Assembly (NCBI GenBank): GCA_910587765.1
Contig: CAJUNR010000018.1
Coordinates: forward strand, 1-64,000
Reading direction: 5' to 3'
Length of the DNA: 64,000 bases
Origin: an uncultured Lachnospiraceae bacterium
Lineage (GTDB): Bacteria > Bacillota > Clostridia > Lachnospirales > Lachnospiraceae
Part shown: piece by piece, positions 1 to 7,802 of the stretch
How the letters are laid out: every line of letters begins with the position of its first letter
Numbering within the stretch: the stretch's first letter is position 1
The notes under the pieces: generated by a model
What the model was told of the DNA's origin: nothing
The model's database searches: none
The model's input: only the letters and a program-made list of their open reading frames with translations
Program-made: the position numbers and the translations under genes

Positions 1-86
1 GCGTTGCACCTTTTAACGAAAGGCACACCTTTTAACGATTTATCCGAGGGGTGTGCATTTCGTATCAAAATAGGTCACTACTTTCA
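1..86. mobile_element. Possible terminal end of an insertion element (IS21-like appearance)
   Basis: Seen: a 13-bp direct repeat, CACCTTTTAACGA, at 7-19 and again at 26-38 (period 19). A third related block, TTTCGTATCAAAATAGGTCA, follows, and a 7-bp inverted repeat GCACACC/GGTGTGC lies at 23-29 and 50-56. The stretch is AT-rich compared with the adjoining operon and ends in CA at 85-86, exactly where the reading frame of a tube-like protein loses its similarity. Known: IS21-type elements carry several internal repeats at their ends and terminate in TG...CA. Inference: the injection-system operon is interrupted here. No transposase is visible, so the identity of the element is a guess. Confidence 0.35.
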
Positions 87-165
87 TGAAATTAAAATTT
101 ACCGCCGGATTATTTCCGTAATTCCGTACCAGTATATTGCCGGAATCCGCCTGTGTGACTGCCAT
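40..165 (-). pseudogene. N-terminal fragment of a probable second tail-tube protein, interrupted
   Basis: An ATG at 165 has GGAGAGAGG about 10 nt upstream and directly follows the DUF6760-type gene. The first 27 residues (MAVTQADSGNILVRNYGNNP, then AVNFNFM) look like the start of an inner tube protein, whose first beta strand usually reads (x)NFxV; the intact tube gene of this locus has MNFLVTV. After the codon at 85-87 the frame enters the repeat-rich sequence at the left edge and stops after 41 residues (TAA at 40-42). Injection-system loci commonly encode two or three tube paralogues, so a second tube gene is expected here. The assignment is an inference from a short fragment and from context. 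Confidence 0.4.
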
Positions 166-185
166 ACGCCATCAACCTCTCTCCA

Positions 186-443
186 TTAACGTGTCGCTTT
201 CATTTCCAGAATGCTCTTCTCTTTCGATTTTTTCTCGGGGGTCAGACTCTGATTGATCTTCGAAATCTCACTGCACCATCTTCTGCGGACTTTATGGTCC
301 ATCTGAAGCACCTCCGCGCTGCTCCAGTGAAAATAATATGAGATAAACGACATCTCCCGGTAAAGTTCTTCCTCCGGATAAAGCTTTATCCCCCTGTTGT
401 AAAATTTAACGGCACCTGATACACTTTCCCGCATTCCGGACAT
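186..443 (-). CDS. DUF6760-type small injection-system protein
   Basis: A small basic protein of 85 aa if the first ATG is used. Its core, LYREMSFISYYFHWSSAEVL followed by HKVRRRWCSEISKIN, matches the short conserved proteins (DUF6760) found beside tail tube and tail assembly genes in phage-tail-like contractile injection systems. Family members usually begin close to the LYREM segment, so the first 20 or so residues, which overlap the end of the preceding gene by 58 nt, may not be translated. No better ATG or GTG start is present. Its exact role is unknown in the family; it is presumably an assembly or chaperone-type factor. It is followed within 21 nt by the truncated tube-like frame. Confidence 0.7.
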   Translation of the reverse strand: MSGMRESVSGAVKFYNRGIKLYPEEELYREMSFISYYFHWSSAEVLQMDHKVRRRWCSEISKINQSLTPEKKSKEKSILEMKATR

Positions 444-748
444 ACCGTCTCCATCACCGGCGGCTCGATGTCGTTGATTCTCTGATACATATCCTGTAAA
501 AACGCCAGATCGGCCGTAAATAATTTTTCGATCAGATTTGCCGTCACCATCTCCACGCCTTCGAGTTCCGTCACCACTTTCCCCAGCACTACAATCGTCA
601 GATAAGAAGGATTGCTGAGGACCCGCGGATCCCTGGTCGCGCTGATCTCGTCCCCCGCCGTTGCCAGCCGCATCTTTCCTCTTCTGTGAAGCTGTCCCGT
701 GCTGTCCATGTACCCTTTGGGCAGCGTAAATTCATATACTGTCTCCAT
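386..748 (-). CDS. Tail assembly-like protein with C-terminal zinc knuckle
   Basis: A 120-aa soluble protein that starts METVYEFTLPKGYMDSTGQL. This kind of N-terminus, with an early beta strand, a G-Y-D pattern and then HRRGKMRLATAGDEI, is typical of the tail assembly protein encoded between tube and baseplate genes in injection systems and some phages. The last 20 residues hold CPECGKVYQVPL, half of a zinc ribbon (CxxC). GATGGAGAGC precedes the ATG. It lies 165 nt downstream of the tube gene and overlaps the DUF6760-type gene. Its position suggests a role in tube or baseplate assembly, as an analogue of T4-type chaperones. Confidence in the family-level role is moderate. Confidence 0.65.
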   Translation of the reverse strand: METVYEFTLPKGYMDSTGQLHRRGKMRLATAGDEISATRDPRVLSNPSYLTIVVLGKVVTELEGVEMVTANLIEKLFTADLAFLQDMYQRINDIEPPVMETVCPECGKVYQVPLNFTTGG

Positions 749-913
749 ATTTGCTCTCCATCGCCTCCCTGCTGCGGCCCGCCGCCGGCCGGTATTCCCC
801 CGGAACCCGTTTCCGGGAGCCGGAAGGAATATCCGTCCGTGACAGATGGACGCGGCAGAACCGTCTGCGTCCTTTCCTCCAAAAGTTCAGCGCTCCGGCG
901 CTGACAGAAGGGT
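749..913 (-). other. Intercistronic spacer with two stem-loops after the tube gene
   Basis: This is the longest gap inside the injection-system operon (165 bp). On the minus strand the tube stop codon is followed within a few bases by CAGCGCCGGAGCGCTG (arms CAGCGC/GCGCTG) and then by CCCGGAAACGGGTTCCGGG (arms CCCGGAA/TTCCGGG). Neither hairpin is followed by a T tract, so they are not classical terminators. They more likely protect the 3' end of the abundant tube mRNA or reduce read-through. No convincing gene lies in the gap. Confidence 0.5.
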
Positions 914-1408
914 TTAGTTGGGAATGATCAGTTCCTCATATGCGATCTCCACGCTCTCGATCGCCACATCGCTCGTCTTTGCATCCAGATCCGGCGCATT
1001 GTATTTGGTAACCCATGCGTTGGTCAGAATCCATACTCTGGTGCCCGTGCCCGCCGTCTCCAGCGTCTGAGGCGCTCCGCCGTTGATGTCGATCATCTCG
1101 ATCTGCACATTGTTGCGGGGAATCTCTCCTCTGACCTCGCTGACGCACTCCTGTATCCAGGTCTTGAACGCGCTGTCGAGCGTATAGCCCATTTTCAGCG
1201 TTACGTTTCCGTGTTTCACCAGACCCGGAATCTTAACGGGAGCCAGACTGTTGGCATTGCCCTGACGGAACTCGATCACATCCACCGTTGCTTCCACGCC
1301 GGTTACTTCGCTGAAGGCCGCGGTTCCGGACACCCCGTCCACGGTCACCAGGAAGTTCATCTTTGTCAGGGGATAGGCAAGCCCTTTACTGTTCTCATAT
1401 GTCGCCAT
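914..1408 (-). CDS. Contractile injection system inner tube protein (gp19-like)
   Basis: A 164-aa subunit of the rigid inner tube (TIGR02241 / T4 gp19 family), which stacks as hexamers inside the sheath. The sequence shows the family's opening strand (MNFLVTVDGV), the FSEVTGVEATVDVIEFRQGN segment, the PGLVKHGNVTLKMG strand and the C-terminal pattern of an Asp-rich turn followed by alternating strands (AIESVEIAYEEL). The ATG at 1408 has AAGGAGAG at optimal distance. It lies 90 nt downstream of the sheath gene, in the standard sheath-then-tube order. The length is typical. Family assignment is confident; assembly with the other proteins of the locus is inferred from position. Confidence 0.9.
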   Translation of the reverse strand: MATYENSKGLAYPLTKMNFLVTVDGVSGTAAFSEVTGVEATVDVIEFRQGNANSLAPVKIPGLVKHGNVTLKMGYTLDSAFKTWIQECVSEVRGEIPRNNVQIEMIDINGGAPQTLETAGTGTRVWILTNAWVTKYNAPDLDAKTSDVAIESVEIAYEELIIPN

Positions 1409-1435
1409 CTTTCATCTCTCCTTCATTTAACTTCC

Positions 1436-1473
1436 GCAGCCGTCCCGCCGAAAGGACCCGCCCGGACGGCTGC
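1436..1473 (-). other. Stem-loop between sheath and tube genes
   Basis: A perfect 10-bp inverted repeat, GCAGCCGTCC (1436-1445) with GGACGGCTGC (1464-1473), sits between the sheath stop codon and the tube ribosome binding site. On the minus strand no T run follows, so it is probably an intercistronic stabiliser or processing hairpin. That would help set different amounts of sheath and tube. Confidence 0.5.
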
Positions 1474-1498
1474 TGTTTTTCCATTTTCAGATCTCTGA

Positions 1499-3205
1499 TC
1501 AGCTTTCCACCGGCTCGCCTCCGCCGGACTCCGCCGTGTGCTGCGTGACGCGGAAGATCACGAACTCTGCCGGGCGGGACGGTGCGATACCGATGTTGCA
1601 GATCAGTCTGCCGTTCATGATATCGTCCCTGGTCATCGTCGACGGTCCGATCTCCACAAAATATCCTTCGGCCGGCGTGGAGCCTGCCAGCATACCGGTC
1701 CTCCACATACTGTCGAGGAAGGACGATACGGTCAGGCTGACTCTCTGCCAGAGCGCCGTGTCGTTCGGCTCGAATACCACCCAGTTGGTATTGGCCTTGA
1801 TGCTCTCTTCCACATAGATGAAGAGCCTTCTGACATTGACATACTTAAATGCGCTGTTGCTGCTGGCGGTTCTTGCTCCCCATACCCGGATGCCCTGACC
1901 GGGGATCGCCCGGATCAGATTCACGCCTTCCGGATTCAGGATATCCTGCTCCGCCTTCGTGTAGTTCACTTTCAGCCCGTTGCAGAATACGATCTCATTG
2001 GCCGGCGCCTTGTGAACGCCCCGGTTGATGTCGGTCCTGGAGTACACGCCGAGCACCGCGCCCGACGGCGGAATATAATCGCTCTTGTTGGAAGAACGGT
2101 CAAACACCTGAATCCACGGATGATACATGGCGCCGTAGCTGGAATCAATGATATTGCGGTACTCGATGAGATCCTTCGTCTTATACAGATCGCCCGGCAT
2201 ATCAAAGACCGCAATCCGGCTCTTTAAGTTCTCGCAGTGAGCGATCAGCGACACGATCACTTCCGGATCGGTCACGCCCGGAATCGCCATCATGCTCACG
2301 GTGCTGTTCTCCAGGAACGACTGGATACCCGTGCGCTTTCCGGGGCCTCCGTCCGTACCGATGAATACCGCCGGCGTCACTTTGCTCATGGTGCCGTCAA
2401 AACCGCCTTCGAGATTCAGGATTCCGCCCGAATTGCCCTGACCGAAGACCGCTTCCACCGGATTGCCGATCTCCTCCGTCCAGGCCACCGTCACCTTCAC
2501 CAGCTCGCTGCCGGAAAGTCTCGAACCGATGTAGGCGGGCGAAGACTGGTTAAAGCTTACCTCGCCGTAGTTCTCCACCTCATCGTTGTAGCGGATGCTC
2601 ACATCCGCCGTCACCAGATAGAGCACCGTCCGCGGGATAATGCCGGTGTCCACAACCTCCGCCTCGAAAGGCTTTTCAAAGGTCACGCTGTTGTCATAGA
2701 TCGTGGCAATGCGGTTATACTCACCGTTGACCACGACCAGGTCGCCTTCCCGGAATCCCTCCACGGTTTTTGCAATGTACCCCGTGCCGGAGGAAGCGAT
2801 CAACTGCATCTTCCGTTTGGTCACGGTCGCCATGGAGACCTGAATACGGTTCCCCCACTTTCCTTCGTTGGCCGCCTCTATGGAGAGGATACCGAGTTCT
2901 TTTTTCGCCGGTTTCGCATCCGGCGCGGTCACGCGGGACACATAGCATCTGGTCCCTCCGTTGATAAAAAACTGCTCCACGCTGTTCGCCAGATACCGGT
3001 ACTCCCCGTAGGCAAACTCGCTTAAAAATCCGCCGAACTGTCTGGTGAAGCTCTTAAAGCTCGTCACCAGCGAGGGTGCGCCGACAGCCGGGCCTTTTTC
3101 CGCAAAGCCGATAAAACCGGCCGTACTTGTGCCGACACCTTCGATGCTCCGCGGAGAATTGTCATATTCTTCCACGTATACCCCCGGTGTGAAATATTCT
3201 GCCAT
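1499..3205 (-). CDS. Contractile injection system sheath protein
   Basis: A 568-aa sheath protein. Its opening, MAEYFTPGVYVEEYDNSPRS with IEGVGTSTAGFIGFAEKGP after it, is the classic start of phage-tail and injection-system sheath proteins. The C-terminal half carries the conserved sheath fold and ends with NIGIAPSRPAEFVIFRVTQH, the segment that exchanges strands between neighbouring sheath subunits. The start at 3205 is chosen because AAGGAG lies 9 nt upstream; an in-frame ATG 12 codons earlier has no ribosome binding site. The length is normal for a single-sheath system. It is flanked by the PAAR-like tip gene upstream and the tube gene downstream. Confidence 0.95.
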   Translation of the reverse strand: MAEYFTPGVYVEEYDNSPRSIEGVGTSTAGFIGFAEKGPAVGAPSLVTSFKSFTRQFGGFLSEFAYGEYRYLANSVEQFFINGGTRCYVSRVTAPDAKPAKKELGILSIEAANEGKWGNRIQVSMATVTKRKMQLIASSGTGYIAKTVEGFREGDLVVVNGEYNRIATIYDNSVTFEKPFEAEVVDTGIIPRTVLYLVTADVSIRYNDEVENYGEVSFNQSSPAYIGSRLSGSELVKVTVAWTEEIGNPVEAVFGQGNSGGILNLEGGFDGTMSKVTPAVFIGTDGGPGKRTGIQSFLENSTVSMMAIPGVTDPEVIVSLIAHCENLKSRIAVFDMPGDLYKTKDLIEYRNIIDSSYGAMYHPWIQVFDRSSNKSDYIPPSGAVLGVYSRTDINRGVHKAPANEIVFCNGLKVNYTKAEQDILNPEGVNLIRAIPGQGIRVWGARTASSNSAFKYVNVRRLFIYVEESIKANTNWVVFEPNDTALWQRVSLTVSSFLDSMWRTGMLAGSTPAEGYFVEIGPSTMTRDDIMNGRLICNIGIAPSRPAEFVIFRVTQHTAESGGGEPVES

Positions 3206-3281
3206 AATTACGTTCTCCTTTCTTAATCTGAAGTTCTGCATCCGTTCTAAAATACCGATGCCTTTCTCTCCTGTCGCCTGA

Positions 3282-3671
3282 CTATTTGATTCCCGTCTTC
3301 ACCTGACCCGGACTGGTGATACGGATCATCCCTCCTCCGTTGCCGCACAGCAGACTACTGTCGTTTGTGAGGCACGGCTGCCCGCCGATCAGCACCCCCG
3401 GCTTCATGGGGGTCCAGGTACCTGCCGGTACCAGCGCGCAGGGCTGGGGCGTAAGCACTCCCATGGCCGCCGCCGTAGCCGCCGCCACCTGAGGATTTGC
3501 CAGTGAGGTACACATTCCAAAAGGCGTGATGTTGGACGGCTGCGCGTCCTGAATCGTCGCCACCGGTTTTCCCTCCGCCAGACACACGGCCTGGGAAGTT
3601 ACCGTGACGGTTCCCGGCGCCGTCCCGAAGGGACATGCCGCGGACGCCCCGGTCACTACAAGTTCTGCCAT
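3282..3671 (-). CDS. PAAR-like spike tip protein (DUF4280 type)
   Basis: A 129-aa protein rich in glycine, proline and cysteine. Two repeated pseudo-symmetric blocks, ASAACPFGTAPGTVTV and GVLTPQPCALVPAGTWTP, are followed by GGQPCLTNDSSLLCGNGGG. This is the pattern of DUF4280 PAAR-like proteins that form the pointed cap of the spike in injection systems and can carry or accompany effectors. Conserved cysteines replace the histidines of classical PAAR zinc sites. GAGGTGAG precedes the ATG at 3671. It lies immediately after the 245-aa gene (11 nt) and before the sheath gene. No C-terminal effector extension is present, so it appears to be a structural tip only. Confidence 0.85.
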   Translation of the reverse strand: MAELVVTGASAACPFGTAPGTVTVTSQAVCLAEGKPVATIQDAQPSNITPFGMCTSLANPQVAAATAAAMGVLTPQPCALVPAGTWTPMKPGVLIGGQPCLTNDSSLLCGNGGGMIRITSPGQVKTGIK

Positions 3672-3682
3672 CCGTTCTCACC

Positions 3683-4420
3683 TCACAGAAATTCCCGTTC
3701 CGGATTGTGGAAATCCACCGTCCGGAACCGTACCTCGTCTTCCACCACATACCGGATCAGATGCCGAAGCTGCCTTCCGTCGTCCCGGACCCGAATGCAG
3801 TAATCTCCTTCGGAAGTCACGCTTCCGAATATAATCCGGGAAACGGGCGCATTCACCACAAAGGGTTCTTCCAGCGGACGGGCAATCTTCACCGAATCCT
3901 TTGCCAGTTCCTTTACAATGGTAAAAGGCTCATATCTTTGTCGTTCCGGGTGGATCAGACCATAATAGATTCCATCCATGCCCGACCTGTGCGTGCGGAA
4001 CAGTTTCATGATCCGCTTCCGCTCGTCAAAATCACTGATGCAGCAGCAGGTCGCGCTCATATTTACCGCCTGTATGGACTGTATTCCCGGAAGATTTCCG
4101 GACAGGGCAAGCACCGGCCGGCCCCCCGGCGCATTCTCTGACGGAATCAGGAACGCTTCCTTTACGGGCAGCTTTTCATCCAGCGCTTCATACCGGATCT
4201 CCATCCGGAGGGGATCATAGCCGTACGCTCTGACCTCCAGTTCAAAGTCGTCCCGCCCGCAGTTTAAGAAAACATAATTGCCGTTTCCCCTTGCCACCGG
4301 ACGGACCGGTTCTCTGTCTCTGAAAAAACGGACGTTTCTCTCTTCCACGGACCCGCCGGTCGTCGTGTCGATCAGCCGGATCAGCAGATCCAGCCTCTGG
4401 CGAATCACAGACGCTTCCAT
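3683..4420 (-). CDS. Unrecognised injection-system operon protein (245 aa)
   Basis: A soluble 245-aa protein without a signal peptide or TM segment. The N-terminal ~100 residues (LLIRLIDTTTGGSVEERNVR, then NGNYVFLNCGRDDFELEVRAYGYDP) have the beta-sandwich look of a carboxypeptidase-regulatory-like/Ig fold domain. The middle contains MSATCCCISDFDERKRIMKL, and the C-terminal half is another beta-rich region. It sits between the Pvc16-like and PAAR-like genes, separated from the first by 3 nt, so it is almost certainly a structural or spike-associated component. I do not recognise a named family. A carried effector or an adaptor for the tip are both possible. Confidence 0.55.
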   Translation of the reverse strand: MEASVIRQRLDLLIRLIDTTTGGSVEERNVRFFRDREPVRPVARGNGNYVFLNCGRDDFELEVRAYGYDPLRMEIRYEALDEKLPVKEAFLIPSENAPGGRPVLALSGNLPGIQSIQAVNMSATCCCISDFDERKRIMKLFRTHRSGMDGIYYGLIHPERQRYEPFTIVKELAKDSVKIARPLEEPFVVNAPVSRIIFGSVTSEGDYCIRVRDDGRQLRHLIRYVVEDEVRFRTVDFHNPEREFL

Positions 4421-4423
4421 TTG

Positions 4424-5020
4424 CTATGATTTCCCCCCTTCCTCTCCTGCAATGTGCAGTCCAAAGCCGGCATCCACAACGCGCGGCGTATGAATCACCA
4501 CTTCGCTGGACAGGAATACCGGCGCCGCTTTGTAAAACAGGCTGATCTGATAAGGCTTGTTGATCGCCTGCCATACCCGCACCTTTTCCTCCAAACTTAT
4601 CTTCGCCTGAGACAGTACAATCGGAGGTTCCTGCGTGTCGAGCCAGGACTGCAGCTGGTTCGGAAGGACGGAGCTGTTGTCATTGACAATCTGTGCGACT
4701 CTTCCGATGATTTTCTGTATATCCGGCGCCTTGAGTCCCATCTGGGAGGAGCCGTTGATAAACACCATATAGTACAGGCCATATGGTCTTGGCGGTCTTT
4801 GAAGCTGCACCCTGCCCTTCTGAATAAAGGGCGGCTGGGTTACGTCGCTCTCTTCCCGGATATCGTACAGATACAGTCCGAGGATGTAGTCCACATCCTG
4901 ATCCGCCGGGGAGGAGATCTCGATATTGTTGGGCGACGGTATGGGCTCCGGACACATCTTCTGGCGCAGAGTCCGGACGATAAAGGAACTGACGTCTGCA
5001 ATAATCGGATAATCTGCCAT
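4424..5020 (-). CDS. DUF4255 (Pvc16-like) injection-system protein
   Basis: A 198-aa protein that begins MADYPIIADVSSFIVRTLRQ. The opening xxIxxVSxxIxxxLR, a PSPNNIEISSPAD stretch, and the LGLYLYDIREESDVTQ and RPPRPYGLYYMVFINGSSQ blocks match DUF4255 (Pvc16 N-terminal), the tube-terminator or sheath-cap protein of contractile injection systems. The start at 5020 is chosen over an upstream in-frame ATG because AGGAAGGAG lies just before it and because the alternative would overlap the preceding gene by about 150 nt. Only 1 nt separates it from the stop codon of the 926-aa gene. Cap proteins stop tube growth and latch the sheath, which fits its place in the operon. Confidence 0.85.
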   Translation of the reverse strand: MADYPIIADVSSFIVRTLRQKMCPEPIPSPNNIEISSPADQDVDYILGLYLYDIREESDVTQPPFIQKGRVQLQRPPRPYGLYYMVFINGSSQMGLKAPDIQKIIGRVAQIVNDNSSVLPNQLQSWLDTQEPPIVLSQAKISLEEKVRVWQAINKPYQISLFYKAAPVFLSSEVVIHTPRVVDAGFGLHIAGEEGGKS

Positions 5021-5021
5021 C

Positions 5022-7802
5022 TCACTCTGCTCCTTCCTGTAACGTCTCAACGAGTTCCTTCGCCCATTCGGAAGCTTTCGGCCCGAGACAAATCCCGTAT
5101 TCTGTATCGTCCATATATTCCGCCTCGCATGCGAAAAAGCGTATGGCGTCCGCTTCCGGAAGACAGGGCACTTCATTCTGCAGTTTCACATATCCCTCCA
5201 GTTTTTCCGTCGCGCCGCCCAGAAGCGCCACGTCGTCCTGGTAGACGAAAAAGCGGTAAATCGAGAGCTTTTTCGACAGCGTTACTTCCATCTTTGAGTC
5301 GCTGTATACATAACGGTAACCCGTACAGGCGGCGATCAGAGGCAGCGGAAGATATTCCTTCGACTCCCCTTTCAGCTTCCGGTACAGATACTTGTTGCCT
5401 TCTCTCACGCACTGATTCAGACAGGAGGCCGCCATGCGCGCCGCCGCCTGATTTCCGGACCCGGCGATTCGGTCCAGCGCCGCGGCAACCGCCGCTTTCT
5501 GCTGATCGTCCAGATCGTCAAACGGCGCTCCCATGACTTCCTCGATCATCGCGAACAGGTCTTCTTCTCCCGCCGTCAAAGCGCCGGAGCCTTCCGCGCC
5601 CGTCCCGGATTCTCCTGTGCCCGCGCCGCCGGTTCCCGTACCGGTTCCTGCGCCCGCGCCGTCCGTTCCCGTGCCGGAGCCCGCGCCTGCCGCGCCGCCC
5701 GTTCCCGAGCCGGTTCCTGCGCCTGCGCCGCCCGTTCCCGTGGCGTTTCCTGTACCTGCGCCGCCCGTCGCCGGGCCCGCCGCGTCTTTGTACAGATCAT
5801 ACAGGCTGCTCTTTCTGCTGTCCTCCAGCGCCTGCGCCGCTTCCGTCAGCGCCCTTTTATAATCATTGTCGGAAGCCGTCATTTTTTCCTGAATTTCGCG
5901 GATCGCACTCTCCGCTCCCAGCGCTGCCAGCGCGTCCAGTTTGCTGACAATGCCGTCCTGATTCTCTGTATTTCCTTCGGCAATCATAAGAAGCGCCGCG
6001 TCCTTCGTCCGGCTGATCAGGTTGAGCACGGAACCGCTGCCCGCCTGGTTGGCCGCCCTCGCTCTCTCCGCGGCGGAACCCGAGCCGCCCGCCAGAACCG
6101 CGCTTAACTGCCGCTCCGCCGCCTCGATCTCCCGGTCCACCTGGTCGATCAGAAGCCCGTATTTTTTTACAGTGCTCAAATCATTGCGATCCATCGCCCC
6201 GGTCTGCTCCTCCAGAAGCCTGGTCTTTTTCTCCTCCAGCTTCTGCAGATCGGAGGCAAGGTCGTCGTTGCCGTCCTTCACAGAACGGGCCAGATCCTTC
6301 AGCCACAGGATATGGGCATCGATACTCTCCTGCGCCTTCGACTGAAAGTCATCGCGGACCACCTGTCCGTACAGCCGCTCGGCGTGCTCGATTCTCTGAT
6401 AGCAGAATTCTTCCGCTTCCTTCGCAGGCAGCCTCTTTGTCTTCGCCTGAATCAGATACTGAAGCTCCAGCCGGGCCGCGTCGGTCTCCGCCTTTTGATC
6501 TTCCAGCACCTGATTTTTCACCGCCTGGCTGGAATGGTTGGCGACGGCGCTCTGATAAGCCCCGGAAGCCCCTTCCGACAGCTTCTTCCCGTATTTCAGG
6601 TCCGCCTGGCTGATCAGTTCCCCGTCCAGAAGCCGCAGCTCCGCCTCCGCGTCCGCCACGACGTTCTCTTCCAGATGATACAGATGCTTTAATTCCAGAA
6701 GAAGCGATTCCATCTCGCCGCCGAAGCCTCCCGCCGACCGCTCTATGACCGCCATGCTCTTCTGGTACTCGGCATTTTTCAGCACCGTATCGCCTTCCTC
6801 CAGCATATTGCCCGCATGTTCAATATAACTCTGCTGACAGTTCTGAATAGAAAGTCCGACGGCGTCCATGACTCCGGAATTTTCTACAAACTGTTCTCCG
6901 TCGTAATCGTAATCGTCGTCCTCGTCCTGATCGTCTTCCTCCTCCTGACCGTCCCCGTCGCCCTCGTCTCCCTCGTCGTCCTCCTTCTTGTCTTCCTTGT
7001 AGAACTGGGAGCCGGCGCAGATATCCCGCAGAATGCCGAGCTCGTTGCCCTCCATCTGCGAGAGCCGGTAGAAGATCTCCGCCCTCCTCTTAGAATCAAT
7101 TCTGCTCATCAGCTTGCAGACGATCTCCGAAAGCTCCTCCTCGTGGGACGCCCGCAGGCTCTCATAGCAGCCCTGCAGCCCCAGAAGCTGCAGATCGCAT
7201 TCCTGCGTCACTTCATTCTGCAGATCCAGACCGAAAAAGTTTCGGAGCTTCTTATAATAATAGGCGTCCACGCCGGTGCTGTCCGAAGAAAACATATTGC
7301 TGTACTGAATGCGGATCGGCTCCAGCTCTTCCAGACTGTACAGATCGTAGGGAGACGGCTCGCTGAAAATATTGACGACGTGGTCGTCCCTCGCGTCCCT
7401 TGTGATTCCGTCCGCGCCGGTATAGCACGTCACCCACAGATCTGCCAGCTCGGACTCCTCCACCACCGTTCCCTGACCGGTGATCTGCGAGAGACCTCCG
7501 GCGTCCGTTATATCCAGCCATGCGCCGGACGCCAGCTCTGATTTATAATACACATTCATCTGGTTGGAGTCCGAGGCGCTGTCCAGCGCCTTCGCGTACA
7601 GTTCATCGGTCAGCCCCTGCACATGGATCAGATAAGTGCCGATGAACAGCGTTGCGTCCTCCACCGTATGAGAGGCGGCGTATTCTTCATAGCGGACCGC
7701 CAGGGATTCGTCAAAGACCTTCCCGATGACGATCTGCCGGCACAACAGCCATCCAAGGCATCCAAGGATACAGCATCCAAACAAACGTTTCCTGTCTCTC
7801 AT
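5022..7802 (-). CDS. Membrane-anchored 926-aa coiled-coil protein with acidic and Gly/Thr/Ala-rich linkers
   Basis: Not a recognised family. Seen: an N-terminal hydrophobic segment at residues ~7-27 (signal anchor, exporting the rest); a mixed domain to ~265; an acidic stretch at 270-304 made almost only of D, E, G and Q; long heptad-rich coiled coils from ~320 to ~660; a Gly/Thr/Ala-rich linker at ~674-739; and a compact C-terminal domain at 740-926 containing FDDLDDQQKAAVAAALDRIA and several cysteines. The start codon overlaps the stop of the TolC-like gene by 4 nt (ATGA), and the Pvc16-like gene begins 1 nt after the stop, so it is translationally embedded in the injection-system operon. 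Inference: an extracytoplasmic scaffold, tether or fibre rather than a tail part. An exported effector is less likely. Confidence 0.6.
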   Translation of the reverse strand: MRDRKRLFGCCILGCLGWLLCRQIVIGKVFDESLAVRYEEYAASHTVEDATLFIGTYLIHVQGLTDELYAKALDSASDSNQMNVYYKSELASGAWLDITDAGGLSQITGQGTVVEESELADLWVTCYTGADGITRDARDDHVVNIFSEPSPYDLYSLEELEPIRIQYSNMFSSDSTGVDAYYYKKLRNFFGLDLQNEVTQECDLQLLGLQGCYESLRASHEEELSEIVCKLMSRIDSKRRAEIFYRLSQMEGNELGILRDICAGSQFYKEDKKEDDEGDEGDGDGQEEEDDQDEDDDYDYDGEQFVENSGVMDAVGLSIQNCQQSYIEHAGNMLEEGDTVLKNAEYQKSMAVIERSAGGFGGEMESLLLELKHLYHLEENVVADAEAELRLLDGELISQADLKYGKKLSEGASGAYQSAVANHSSQAVKNQVLEDQKAETDAARLELQYLIQAKTKRLPAKEAEEFCYQRIEHAERLYGQVVRDDFQSKAQESIDAHILWLKDLARSVKDGNDDLASDLQKLEEKKTRLLEEQTGAMDRNDLSTVKKYGLLIDQVDREIEAAERQLSAVLAGGSGSAAERARAANQAGSGSVLNLISRTKDAALLMIAEGNTENQDGIVSKLDALAALGAESAIREIQEKMTASDNDYKRALTEAAQALEDSRKSSLYDLYKDAAGPATGGAGTGNATGTGGAGAGTGSGTGGAAGAGSGTGTDGAGAGTGTGTGGAGTGESGTGAEGSGALTAGEEDLFAMIEEVMGAPFDDLDDQQKAAVAAALDRIAGSGNQAAARMAASCLNQCVREGNKYLYRKLKGESKEYLPLPLIAACTGYRYVYSDSKMEVTLSKKLSIYRFFVYQDDVALLGGATEKLEGYVKLQNEVPCLPEADAIRFFACEAEYMDDTEYGICLGPKASEWAKELVETLQEGAE
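5586..5783 (-). repeat. GC-rich imperfect tandem repeat encoding a Gly/Thr/Ala linker
   Basis: About 200 bp of GC-rich imperfect repeats of units such as GGTACGGGAACC and GCGGGCGC encode alternating GTG, GAG and GSG blocks (residues ~674-739 of the 926-aa protein). The DNA repeats keep the reading frame. Such tracts vary in length between strains, so the linker may be length-polymorphic. Confidence 0.6.
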
